Positions 6,001-13,305 of a stretch of DNA of 21,389 nucleotides are shown piece after piece (position 1 is the first letter of the stretch; the number at the start of each line of letters is the position of its first letter). Below the pieces are notes generated by a model. The model worked only from the letters and a program-made list of their open reading frames with translations, was not told the origin of the DNA and made no database searches. This DNA is from a virus: IMG/VR virus record IMGVR_UViG_3300027754_000503, positions 1-21,389 of that record; one strand, given 5' to 3'. The position numbers and the translations under genes are program-made.

Positions 6001-8318
6001 CAGAGGACATTGAGAAGCGCATCCCGTTCCGTGGTGAGGAGCCTGTCAACAAGCTAGGTGCTGGCTTTGGTTCGCTGATTGGTGGACTTTCCCCTGCCCC
6101 AGCCAATGCAGCTATTAAAGGCGCCAAGGCTGTTGGACAAGGTGCCGCTAAGGCAGCAAAGTCTGAAACTGTCCGCAATTTAGTTGAAAAGGCACTTGAG
6201 TCACCCATGCTGGCCCCAGCAAGGCCCATGTACGCTGCGCCCAAAGCACCAAAAGGTGTTGAGCCTATCGTGGTTCGCACGCCTGAAGAGCGGGCTGTAA
6301 TCGACAAGTTCGGCCAGAAGCAAGAGCAGGAAGCTGCCCGTAAAAAGAAGGTTGAGAAGGCAGCGTTATCTGAACCCGATGAATCATCTGCCCCGCCAAA
6401 ATCAAAAGGAAAACGTACTGCGGATTCTGCTGACGTTTACCGCAGGATGGCCGAGACGGAGGGCGATGAAGCCGTGCTAAAGGCTGCAAAAGCCGGTGAG
6501 CATCTGAAGCCTACCGCTAGTGGCTATGTTGGCGCACCGCGCACTGTGACCAGCCCACAAGGCCTTGGCGCAATGCGTAAAGCAATGGACAAAGACTTTG
6601 TTGATTCGGTTGAGGCTGTGCGCCTTGCTGATGCAGACCGACTTGGCACATGGTACGACCGTGCCAAACAGGGAATTGCCGAAAGCACTGAACCTTACCA
6701 ACTTCCTCGCACTCTTGAGCAGCATGGCGTTTACTCCGCAGGCGTAAGCCCAGAGTCAGAGTTGACCTTTGCGTTGAAGCATTTAAACAGCCGGGTAGCG
6801 GGTGAGCCGGGTATGGCTTATCGCGGCGCTGGGATGAGGAACCTTGACGAAGCCGTAGCTGAAAACCGTCCAGCCAATATGGGGTTCAAGATTGGTGAGT
6901 ACGCTAACAAGAATGACCCGCGCCTTCCAAACACTGGATTGTTCGGCGTGAATGACTTCCGCAGGGCGCAAGGCATGGGCTATACCGATCCACAAGGTAT
7001 GCCGTGGAAGGCGGGCGTATCTGCAACTATGCACCCGTTTATGGACGCTGAGACGGCCTTACAAGTTAATCGCGCCAACACCGCAAGGACTGGTGGGCGT
7101 ACTGACTGGGCTGGCCCGCACATCCAAGAAGTTCCTTGGGTTTATGGAAAAGCACAAGATTTGCACAGCCGAGGTGTAAAGGGCCGGTACAAGGGCGATG
7201 AGCTTGAAGGCATCAAGGGCGCTTTGCAAGACGCCAATAACACTGCCCGTGATTATTTCTACAAGCAAACTGGGTCGGCTACACACGAAGCCATTCCGGG
7301 GGCAAACACTGGTCATGTCCCGCAGATGATTGACGCCCCCTATGCTGAGAAGGTGGCATACGGGAACACTGGCCGGTGGGACGTACCAGCCCCAGAATAC
7401 GCAATGAGCGACATGGGGACGGTTGGTGCTGGTAACCGGGATGCAATCTATAGTGCTTTGGGTTATCGGCAACTTCCAACGATTGAGGCTTCGGGGGCTT
7501 ATTTCCCAGAAGGGTCAAAAATTGCAGAACACCAACCGGTAAAAATTGCTCGTCCATTGTTGGATTTTCCAACAGGCGGAGAAGGTTTGATAGCCGACCC
7601 AACACGGCAAACATTAGAGTTTGGTGAACGATTCCGCGCATTAAATGATGCACAAGAAGCGTTTGGGTTTAATTTGCCAAACACCATGAATGCCGTAAAA
7701 GGAAAAAATTCGTTGGTGCTTGATACCAGACGTTCCAATCCAAAAAACTTAGACGAGCCGCACACGGGGGTGATGCCCTCTGACCAGCAAATGGGTGCGT
7801 TGACGCAAGCATTGGGTGATGTCGGCTATGGTGTTGCCCCAACTAGCCGAGGGGCAACCGTGTTCCCATTTGATTCCAAAGCAACAGCCAAAGATGCTAG
7901 GAAACTGATGAAGAAAAAAGGTGCAGAGCTTCAAAAGATTTATCCTTCTGAAATGGAGCCTTCGTTAAATTCATCTGGATACGGGCCGGGTGTTGGGATG
8001 TACACACCGGAAGGTTTCAGGGGTACTGAACCATTCAGCGGGCAGGCAACAATGGGACTTCTAAAAGAAGCCTCATACTTGCCACCTGAAGTAGCTCTTA
8101 ATTTAGGAGAGTCTGAAAGTGTAAGAAATGCCATTCGCGGGAAAAGAACTCGCGATGCTGGTCTACCCGGTGCGCGGGCCGACATACAAGAAACCCGCCG
8201 GTTCTTTAGCGAAGCTGATTGGCCTAAAGCTGTTGCACTAATTCGTCAAGGCTTTACGCCTGCGGCGGCTTTGGCTGCTCTTGGCTACTCGGCATCCAGT
8301 ATGGCTAAAGATCGTTGA
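3012..8318 (+). CDS. Giant PcfJ-domain polyvalent-type protein (1768 aa)
   Basis: A very large multidomain protein; SD GAGG at 3000-3003. The N-terminus carries glycine motifs YADGGSV (57-63) and FADGGVI (86-92). Repeat module R1 covers about 130-263 (core FGPGGV, FLPTSED). A charged helical stretch follows, then a PcfJ-like domain at about 640-790 with MGHSVRGY (660-667), IYSLRDPEGMSHATVE (703-718) and ITQIKGKRN (757-765). Motif MADGG (922-926) precedes a diverged second module R2 (about 950-1075) and a long unassigned region (about 1170-1768). PcfJ domains occur in conjugative-plasmid and phage polyvalent proteins, which enter the cell with incoming DNA. I infer a virion-carried effector. 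Its position between terL and portal, internal duplication and AT-rich patches suggest a fused or acquired insert. No enzyme activity can be assigned. Confidence 0.85.
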   Translation: MLHEPVKALKPLPMLELPKIPGKGREQTLQEWHAAGGSVPVQYKSRPHVWHAKVKQYADGGSVGGEAYGNAPDSSDSGVVQDAQHFADGGVIHMAGGGRLGSAPSGRGPMTAGQPKRREASITEAVTQGLLPMLYGAAKGSASHVGGVAGDLESLAREGLNFSFGPGGVNLSEETFLPTSEDVRGYLPSLKRFGPTVAGVEDIGADLGQNLVGMMFDPAAFRAATKGAKAVGRGALDLAKSDAAHRVVQKALSSPLMAPSHQMSVVKQPGGNWLTGKVEHDVKHLKTPHGTDYLEADLRDLRSRFGDLPAYETADKEIQASKAADKWVDSNLTKYIKNEMGSPKDPVRQLFDQKALDIEAKYAKDIERADRVAQRAADEPDPQRKANLERESRRLSSKALADAELAEQHITHQKGIEEDQDYFSSSLQDRRLREGFPPSGLATSRSGQAWEQVSDQGIEASRAGNIQKAVQDEDTVKRVTRAWLAKRDALNNNFDEFLRARPNLNESDIYSLNRRTTLDDKARMTGDTEYQKSASEYYDAQHGWSSDDARLGKENPWISKVDPDSSVYSSFTNHLGFHHIVDVLKADMAAGRIRPEQLNKMSMEQAVRRTAEYDLDAAKAAAAARAKSLENMPVLKEYPEGYKWVQLTEPGQFAQESNVMGHSVRGYEPPRGHPEHIPESGTEGSDYYGHGGWDAIKSGKAKIYSLRDPEGMSHATVETSNKPDYDKAARIMGIDDPTQADIASLIAEGKLPNSERITQIKGKRNEKPNEQYQPYVSDFVKSNNWADVGDLENTNLAKLGKNYVTLDELNEAKKPAQKFLAEHPGFEKFRNAHEKLFTEGYGSPEYQANEKIRGQPVHKDIPYTYSDLKAVLENPEDWADKTVGAGEILSKHLELIDKVRRLYGDLPAEKVSGMKAGGEVHMADGGAAFGKYPAMKASTSKGKKEAQYRLPLDVARGAVAGVLGMPGDLETLGRLGLNFAFGPGGVDVSNKSFLPTSEDIEKRIPFRGEEPVNKLGAGFGSLIGGLSPAPANAAIKGAKAVGQGAAKAAKSETVRNLVEKALESPMLAPARPMYAAPKAPKGVEPIVVRTPEERAVIDKFGQKQEQEAARKKKVEKAALSEPDESSAPPKSKGKRTADSADVYRRMAETEGDEAVLKAAKAGEHLKPTASGYVGAPRTVTSPQGLGAMRKAMDKDFVDSVEAVRLADADRLGTWYDRAKQGIAESTEPYQLPRTLEQHGVYSAGVSPESELTFALKHLNSRVAGEPGMAYRGAGMRNLDEAVAENRPANMGFKIGEYANKNDPRLPNTGLFGVNDFRRAQGMGYTDPQGMPWKAGVSATMHPFMDAETALQVNRANTARTGGRTDWAGPHIQEVPWVYGKAQDLHSRGVKGRYKGDELEGIKGALQDANNTARDYFYKQTGSATHEAIPGANTGHVPQMIDAPYAEKVAYGNTGRWDVPAPEYAMSDMGTVGAGNRDAIYSALGYRQLPTIEASGAYFPEGSKIAEHQPVKIARPLLDFPTGGEGLIADPTRQTLEFGERFRALNDAQEAFGFNLPNTMNAVKGKNSLVLDTRRSNPKNLDEPHTGVMPSDQQMGALTQALGDVGYGVAPTSRGATVFPFDSKATAKDARKLMKKKGAELQKIYPSEMEPSLNSSGYGPGVGMYTPEGFRGTEPFSGQATMGLLKEASYLPPEVALNLGESESVRNAIRGKRTRDAGLPGARADIQETRRFFSEADWPKAVALIRQGFTPAAALAALGYSASSMAKDR
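3399..3800 (+). repeat. Intragenic module R1 of the giant protein
   Basis: Residues about 130-263. The key segment reads GDLESLAREGLNFSFGPGGV followed by FLPTSED, a variable stretch, GAKAVGRGA and ALSSPLMAP. The same order recurs in module R2 at 5859-6236. The copies match clearly in protein but are well diverged in DNA, so the duplication is old or the modules were joined by recombination. Confidence 0.8.
5859..6236 (+). repeat. Intragenic module R2 of the giant protein
   Basis: Residues about 950-1075. GDLETLGRLGLNFAFGPGGV, FLPTSED, GAKAVGQGA and ALESPMLAP appear in the same order as in R1 (3399-3800). Each copy is preceded by a HMA[G/D]GG segment, so the duplicated unit includes the glycine motif plus the module. 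Confidence 0.8.
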
Positions 8319-8506
8319 CCGTTGCGCCTGTACCATGCTTCCGCGCCAAATGATTGCTTTCCCCGACCAGACACCAAAACCTTGGGTAAAGTTTTGGGTT
8401 GGTGAGCAAGAGCTAAAAGCTCTTCCATCAACTCGGCGCACTCATCGAAATAGCTACCCGGCTCGACTTGTTTCAAAAACTCAATTGCTTCATCAAATTT
8501 GTTCAT
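8285..8506 (-). CDS. Small antisense hypothetical protein (73 aa)
   Basis: A 73-residue ORF on the minus strand filling the gap between the giant gene and portal. The protein looks natural: a helical, acidic N-terminal half (MNKFDEAIEFLKQVEPGSYF, then DECAELMEELLALAHQ) and a basic second half (SGRGKQSFGAEAWYRRNG). A GAG lies about nine bases before the start, so the ribosome site is modest. The frame is open to 8560, but the internal ATG at 8506 is preferred since the upstream residues look non-coding. It overlaps the 3' end of the giant gene by 34 bases tail-to-tail. It is the only believable minus-strand gene here. No family is recognised. The competing plus-strand ORF (8281-8580) has poor protein character. 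Confidence 0.5.
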   Translation of the reverse strand: MNKFDEAIEFLKQVEPGSYFDECAELMEELLALAHQPKTLPKVLVSGRGKQSFGAEAWYRRNGQRSLAILDAE

Positions 8507-8558
8507 TCGCTGTCTCAGTGTGTAACGTGGACTTAAATGGTAGCACAAGGAAAACCAC

Positions 8559-11090
8559 ATGGCAACCCAATTTCCAATAGACCCAGAGTTCGACCGTCAC
8601 GTTCAGGGCCAGCAGCAGGACGAGGAAGGCACTGAGGTCGATATGCCGGAGATGGATGAGTCCGAGCTTGAGGAGCTTCCTGACGGGTCTGTGATCGTTC
8701 ATATGCCGGGTAAAGGCCCGATGGATGACGAGGACTTCTACGAGAACTTGGCCGACTCTGACGCCATTCACCCGCTGGACATCAGCGGTCTTGCGCTTCG
8801 TTACATCGAACTGGTGGAGAAGGACAAGGAAGCCCGCAAGCAGCGTGACCGCCAGTACGAAGACGGCATCAAGCGTACCGGCATGGGCAATGACGCTCCC
8901 GGTGGTGCTAACTTCAATGGCGCATCGAAGGTTGTTCACCCGGTGATGGCCGAGGCTTGCATTGACTTTGCTTCGCGTGCAATCAAGGAGATGTTCCCGC
9001 CTGACGGCCCGACAAGAACAAAGATTCTGGGTGACGTCACCGAGATGAAGACCGACATTGCAGAGCGCAAGCGGGACTACATGAACTGGCAGTTGACGGA
9101 ACAGATTGAAGAGTTCCGCGACGAGCAAGAACAACTGCTGACCCAGCTTCCTTTGGGTGGTTCGCAGTACATGAAGCTGTGGTACGACGAGAAGAAGAAG
9201 CGTCCGTGCGCTCAGTTCTTGCCTATCGACAACGTCCTGCTGCCGTATTCCGCAGCCAACTTCTACACCGCAGAGCGTGTGACCGAGGTTGATGACGTAT
9301 CCGAGTGGGACTACAAGCGCCGGGTCAGGTCTGGTCTGTACCGCGACACCGCAATGTCCCGTGCAACTATGGATCCAGAATTGACGCTGGCCCAGAAGGC
9401 GACAAACAAGATTGAAGGCAAGTCATCCAACGACAACGATGACGGTCTGCGCCGGGTTTATCACATCTACACATGGCTGGAGCTTGAAGACGACAAGCTG
9501 ACCGATGGCGAGATGGCTCCTTACATCCTGATCATTGACGACCTGTCGACGGAAGTGATTGGCCTGTATCGGAATTGGGAAGAAGGCGACGAAACAATGA
9601 CCAAGCTGGACTGGGTCATTGAGTTCAAGTTCATTCCTTGGCGTGGTGCTTACGCAGTTGGTCTACCACAGCTCATTGGCGGCCTCTCAGCGGCCCTTAC
9701 AGGCTCTCTGAGGGCCTTGCTGGACTCTGCCCACATCAACAACGCTGCAACGCTCCTGAAGCTCAAGGGCGGCAAAATTTCTGGACAGTCCCAAGAGATC
9801 GAAGTCACGCAGGTTGTGGAGATTGAGGGCGCTCCGGGTGTTGATGACGTCCGCAAGATGGCTATGCCTATGCCGTTTAACCCACCAAGCCCGGTGTTGT
9901 TTGAGCTTTTGGGCTTTTTGACGACTGCTGCCAAGGGTGTTGTGACTACGGCGGAGGAAAAGATTGCCAACGTCAACTCAAACACCCCTGTTGGCACGAC
10001 TCAAGCTCTTATTGAGCAAGGCGCGGTGGTATTTTCGGCAATTCACTCGCGTTTGCATGAGTCCCAAGGCCGGGTGCTGAAGGTTTTGAGCAGAATCAAC
10101 CGCTGGTATCTGGACGATATGCGCCGGGGCGAGATTGTTGAGGATTTGGACATCAAGCGTGAGGACTTTGCCAAGGTTACTGACGTAATTCCGGTTTCTG
10201 ACCCGCACATCTTCAGCGAAACGCAACGGATGGCCCAGACCCAAGCGGTTATGGCTATCATGGACAAAAATCCCGATCTTTTTAACAAGAAGGCGGTGAT
10301 TCAGCGGTTCCTTAAGCAGATCAAGGTTCCGGGCGTCAACGAATTGATGATTGACACGCCGCCACCTGTCAAAATGGACGCAGCCAATGAGAATGTGGCT
10401 ATGGCTATCGGTCAAGCAGCCTTTGCATACCCAGAACAAGACCATTTGGGCCATATTCAAGTGATTTTGGACTTTGCAAAGAACCCCGCACTGGGTGCAA
10501 ACCCCGTTATTGCTCCTGCATACCTTCCAAAAGCCGTAGAACACATCAAACAGCACTTAGTTCTGTGGTATTTGAACCGCATGAACGGGTATGTTGAGAA
10601 GTCTTTGGGCAAGAAGATGGATCATTACGAGCTAGAAAGCGACCCGAAATCGGTTGATAAGCTATTCGCTTTGGCTTCGCAACACGTTGAAATGGACTCT
10701 GAGCAGACTATCAAGGGCATCATGCCGGTGATTACGCAGATGATGCAGCAACTCCAGCAGAGCAAGCCACAGCCGCCAATGACGCCTGACGTCAAGGTTC
10801 TGCTTGATACCAGCATGGCTGAGACCCAGCGCAGGGCCAAGCGTGACGAGGCTGAGATGGGTCTGAAGGACAAGGAGCTTGCAGCCAAGATTCAGAACGA
10901 CATGGCTGAATTGCAGCAACGCCAGCAGATTGACATGGAAGAGATGCAGTTGAGGTTGGCGATTGCCAATGACGACCGCGACATGAAGGAACGCATCGAA
11001 ACGGCCCGCTTAACACGGGATGCTGCAAAGCTCAATTTTGAGCAAGTCAAAGCCGTGCCAACCCAAGGAGCTTTCAATGGCAACCAGTGA
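8559..11090 (+). CDS. Portal protein
   Basis: This is the dodecameric portal ring at the packaging vertex, docking site for TerL and later for the adaptor. The 843 residues match the long podovirus portal type. They comprise an acidic N-terminal arm (1-75), a core with MFPPDGPTRTKI (about 144-155), LPLGGSQYMKLWYDEKKK and LLPYSAANFYTAERVTEVDD, and a stem/clip region around FKFIPWRGAYAVGLPQL. A long C-terminal coiled coil (about 752-835; AETQRRAKRDEAEMGLKDKE) is comparable to the barrel of P22 portal. The start has AAGGAAA at an ordinary distance. It lies after the antisense gene and shares 14 bases with the next ORF. The assignment rests on remembered family patterns and gene order. Confidence 0.88.
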   Translation: MATQFPIDPEFDRHVQGQQQDEEGTEVDMPEMDESELEELPDGSVIVHMPGKGPMDDEDFYENLADSDAIHPLDISGLALRYIELVEKDKEARKQRDRQYEDGIKRTGMGNDAPGGANFNGASKVVHPVMAEACIDFASRAIKEMFPPDGPTRTKILGDVTEMKTDIAERKRDYMNWQLTEQIEEFRDEQEQLLTQLPLGGSQYMKLWYDEKKKRPCAQFLPIDNVLLPYSAANFYTAERVTEVDDVSEWDYKRRVRSGLYRDTAMSRATMDPELTLAQKATNKIEGKSSNDNDDGLRRVYHIYTWLELEDDKLTDGEMAPYILIIDDLSTEVIGLYRNWEEGDETMTKLDWVIEFKFIPWRGAYAVGLPQLIGGLSAALTGSLRALLDSAHINNAATLLKLKGGKISGQSQEIEVTQVVEIEGAPGVDDVRKMAMPMPFNPPSPVLFELLGFLTTAAKGVVTTAEEKIANVNSNTPVGTTQALIEQGAVVFSAIHSRLHESQGRVLKVLSRINRWYLDDMRRGEIVEDLDIKREDFAKVTDVIPVSDPHIFSETQRMAQTQAVMAIMDKNPDLFNKKAVIQRFLKQIKVPGVNELMIDTPPPVKMDAANENVAMAIGQAAFAYPEQDHLGHIQVILDFAKNPALGANPVIAPAYLPKAVEHIKQHLVLWYLNRMNGYVEKSLGKKMDHYELESDPKSVDKLFALASQHVEMDSEQTIKGIMPVITQMMQQLQQSKPQPPMTPDVKVLLDTSMAETQRRAKRDEAEMGLKDKELAAKIQNDMAELQQRQQIDMEEMQLRLAIANDDRDMKERIETARLTRDAAKLNFEQVKAVPTQGAFNGNQ

Positions 11091-11226
11091 TCAGGAACAA
11101 AAGAGCGTGTTGGTTCCCCAACACAAGCGCATGGCTATGGGCGAGAAGATCGACGGCCAGTCAATGAAGGGCGCACCTAGCGCACCGAAACAAACTGGAG
11201 GTCTGTCACAAGCAAAGAAAAAGTGA
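11077..11226 (+). CDS. Small basic hypothetical protein (49 aa)
   Basis: A 49-residue protein overlapping the portal 3' end by 14 bases. The frame is open to 11020, but AAGGAG at 11065-11070 sets the start at the ATG at 11077. It is lysine-, glutamine- and serine-rich, low in hydrophobic residues and ends in AKKK, so it is probably disordered. Its stop overlaps the next start (GTGA at 11223-11226). No family is recognised. The strong ribosome site and the overlaps on both sides support it as real, and its basic nature could suit DNA or RNA contact inside the head. Confidence 0.7.
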   Translation: MATSDQEQKSVLVPQHKRMAMGEKIDGQSMKGAPSAPKQTGGLSQAKKK

Positions 11227-11405
11227 AAACCCTTGGTGACTTAATTGGTGGTGTGAAGACTAAGCAAGCTGAAATAGCTGCTTCCCTCGTTGCTGGAAAT
11301 GCGACGAACTGGGAGTCTTACATCCGCTTAGTGGGGCATAACGCAGGGCTGCAAGAAGCCCTCGACATCCTCGACAGTTTAATGAAGGAAGACAATGACA
11401 ACTAA
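11223..11405 (+). CDS. Small helical hypothetical protein (60 aa)
   Basis: A 60-residue protein starting at GTG, overlapping the previous stop by four bases. It is almost wholly helical in appearance: MKTLGDLIGGVKTKQAEIAA, then NWESYIRLVGHNAGLQEALD and an acidic tail. Two helices joined near AGNATNW would form a hairpin. It overlaps the co-chaperonin start by 11 bases. No named family comes to mind. No strong ribosome site precedes the GTG, so it probably depends on coupling to the 49-codon ORF. A structural or assembly role is suggested only by its place between portal and co-chaperonin. Confidence 0.7.
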   Translation: MKTLGDLIGGVKTKQAEIAASLVAGNATNWESYIRLVGHNAGLQEALDILDSLMKEDNDN

Positions 11406-11826
11406 TACCGTAGCTTCTAACGAAGCTGAGATAGCTTGGGCATTTCCGAGCGTTGATCCCGGTGCAAAGCCTTTGGGCGGACGAGTTTTGGTTCAACTCC
11501 GTAGGTCAAGGAAGAAAACAAAATCAGGCTTGATATTGCCTCATGAGACCAAGGAAACAGAGAAGTGGCAAAACATGGTGGCACGGGTTGTCGCTATTGG
11601 GCCACTTGCGTTTAAACACCGCGACACGATGCAGTCTTGGCCCGAAGGGTCTTGGTGCGAAGTTGGCGATTACTTGCGAGTTCCTAAGTGGGGCGGCGAC
11701 CGTTGGGAAGTACCAGTCCCCGGTGAAGATGACATTGAAGAGCCAGCGCTGTTCATGATCATCAACGACCATGAGGTTATCGCAAAGTTGACCGGTGATC
11801 CACTTGCCATGAGGGCCTTCCTATGA
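11395..11826 (+). CDS. GroES-like co-chaperonin (Cpn10 family)
   Basis: A phage version of the GroES lid, expected to act with host GroEL to fold capsid protein. The 143 residues begin with a 24-residue extension. The Cpn10 signature follows: KPLGGRVLVQLRRSRKKTKS (25-44), mobile-loop tripeptide LIL (46-48) in SGLILPHETKETEKWQ, then MVARVVAIGPLAF (61-73), VGDYLRVPKWGG (90-101) and the closing strand ALFMIINDHEVIAKL (118-132). Host GroES is about 97 residues, so this one has an extended N-terminus and a longer middle insert (about 73-90). T4 gp31 is the known precedent for a phage GroES substitute. The gene overlaps both neighbours (11 and 4 bases) and sits directly before the scaffold. Confidence 0.85.
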   Translation: MTTNTVASNEAEIAWAFPSVDPGAKPLGGRVLVQLRRSRKKTKSGLILPHETKETEKWQNMVARVVAIGPLAFKHRDTMQSWPEGSWCEVGDYLRVPKWGGDRWEVPVPGEDDIEEPALFMIINDHEVIAKLTGDPLAMRAFL

Positions 11827-12734
11827 GTACAGAAAAAGACGATGACATCCTAGACATGGATGTTGTAGAGGAGAAGGACGGGTCTGCCACGGTAGACCTT
11901 CCCGATCACATTGAGGCCCCTAGTGCGTCTGACGACGACCGGGATCAGCCTAACGACACAGATGCAATCCGCGAAGCTCGACGCAATCGCCGTCACGCCA
12001 AAAAGGACTACATCAAGCGCACCAACGAGGAGAAAGACCAACGTCTGAGCCTCTTGCAGCGCCGTAATCAAGAGCTTGAAGAGCGCCTGTCGGTTGTTGA
12101 GCGCAAGACCCACGGTGCCGATCTGGCCCGTTACGACAAGGCGATTGACGACGAAGAGCTTCGCCTGAACTACGCGATTGCCAAAATGCGAGAGGCTACC
12201 GATAACTCGGACGGTACGGCATTCACGAAGGCTCAGGAGATGTGGTACGACAGCCGCCGCAAAGTAGAGGCCATGAAGGACTACAAGCAGCGTGCTACCC
12301 AGAACACCTCGCAAGAGACTGGGGCGGTCAATCCTAAGCTGATGAAGCTGGCGAATAACTGGATGGAGAAGAACGACTGGTACAGCCCGGACTCAAATGA
12401 TGAGGACACGGCTATTGCCAAAGTCATTGATAACAGGCTGGTGGCTGAAGGCTGGAATCCCGAAAATCAAGATTATTGGGACGAACTTGACACCCGCTTG
12501 CAAAAACGTCTGCCACACCGCTATACTCAAAGTAACGACGAATACTCCAGAAGGAGACCCAAGAGCGTAGTGACGGGGTCGGGGCGTGAGTCAGTGAGCC
12601 GAGGCGGCAATTCCTTTGTACTTGAACCAGAACAGGTTCGGGCTATGAAGGATGCCGGTTTCTGGGAAGACACTGAAAAACGTAACCGAATGATCAAGCG
12701 GTATGCCGCTGACGCACGTAACTCAAGGAGCTAA
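11823..12734 (+). CDS. Capsid scaffolding protein
   Basis: This probably directs procapsid assembly and then leaves the shell. The 303-residue protein shows the expected scaffold layout: a very acidic disordered N-terminus (1-47), a long charged coiled coil (about 48-96; EEKDQRLSLLQRRNQELEER), more helix up to about 160, and a basic helical C-terminus (about 240-303; EQVRAMKDAGFWEDTEKRNR) suited to binding capsid protein. The start overlaps the co-chaperonin stop (ATGA). Its place between portal and major capsid gene supports the call, as does the absence of a nearby protease gene, in line with P22-type scaffold exit. There is no strict sequence signature, so the call rests on layout and position. 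Confidence 0.75.
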   Translation: MSTEKDDDILDMDVVEEKDGSATVDLPDHIEAPSASDDDRDQPNDTDAIREARRNRRHAKKDYIKRTNEEKDQRLSLLQRRNQELEERLSVVERKTHGADLARYDKAIDDEELRLNYAIAKMREATDNSDGTAFTKAQEMWYDSRRKVEAMKDYKQRATQNTSQETGAVNPKLMKLANNWMEKNDWYSPDSNDEDTAIAKVIDNRLVAEGWNPENQDYWDELDTRLQKRLPHRYTQSNDEYSRRRPKSVVTGSGRESVSRGGNSFVLEPEQVRAMKDAGFWEDTEKRNRMIKRYAADARNSRS

Positions 12735-12739
12735 ACATT

Positions 12740-13282
12740 ATGGATTCTCGTCTGAAAAAAACTCTCAACGCTGGTGGCCGCGAAACCCGATCTTCACAAG
12801 ATTTGTCGCGTGCTGCTCCTGAAGAGAAGTTCATGACCGCGCAGGAACGTCGAAAGATGTGGAGCGAAGAATGGACACAAAGTGCACTGCCAAAGGTTCC
12901 GGAAATTCCGGGATGGCACCTTTGTTGGTTATCGACTACCAACGGATACGACAGCATTGATAAGCGGATGCGACTGGGCTATGTTCCTGTTAGGTCAGAT
13001 GAATTGCCCGGATTCGAAAATTATCGCGTAAAGGCTGGCGAAGACGTAGGGTTTATCGCGTGTAACGAGATGCGACTGTACAAACTCCCTATGGAGATGT
13101 ATCAGGACATCATGGTACAGATGCACCATGAAATGCCGCTAGAGGAGGCCGATAAGGTTCGACTCCAAGTGGAAAACCTCCAAGGTGCGCGTGATAGTCA
13201 GGGCAAGAGCCTTGGCAAAGTCGAAGGCGAAGGCTTTGGCGAATTTGACCGAACTGTAAAGACACCTGTATTCCACGGGTGA
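12740..13282 (+). CDS. Conserved phage head-region protein of unknown function
   Basis: A 180-residue protein with AAGGAG before the ATG. It has a basic, disordered-looking first 30 residues, then TAQERRKMWSEEWTQSALPK and a compact aromatic core GWHLCWLSTTNGYDSIDKRM (58-77). RLGYVPVRSDELPGF and EDVGFIACNEMRLYKLPMEM follow, and the C-terminus is charged and glycine-rich. The core looks strongly constrained and resembles unnamed proteins seen next to scaffold genes in aquatic phages. No catalytic or membrane signature is visible. It is separated by five bases from the scaffold and 23 from the next gene. A structural or assembly-factor role is inferred only from position. Confidence 0.75.
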   Translation: MDSRLKKTLNAGGRETRSSQDLSRAAPEEKFMTAQERRKMWSEEWTQSALPKVPEIPGWHLCWLSTTNGYDSIDKRMRLGYVPVRSDELPGFENYRVKAGEDVGFIACNEMRLYKLPMEMYQDIMVQMHHEMPLEEADKVRLQVENLQGARDSQGKSLGKVEGEGFGEFDRTVKTPVFHG

Positions 13283-13305
13283 TTTAACTTAACTAGGAGT
13301 TTCAT

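Noticed and set aside
5549-6307. 252-codon minus-strand ORF inside the giant gene
   Set aside because: Ser/Pro/Ala-rich shadow of the plus-strand gene with no ribosome site; the sense strand carries clear conserved modules.
8281-8580. 99-codon plus-strand ORF between the giant gene and portal
   Set aside because: Unnatural composition, overlaps both neighbours out of frame and lacks a ribosome site; the minus-strand ORF is better.
8493-9134. 213-codon minus-strand ORF over the portal start
   Set aside because: Mirror of the portal coding sequence with skewed Leu/Val/His content and no independent support.
13283-13305. AT-rich spacer considered as a promoter before the accessory capsid gene
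   Set aside because: Only 23 bases, mostly occupied by the ribosome site, with no recognisable -35/-10 pair.
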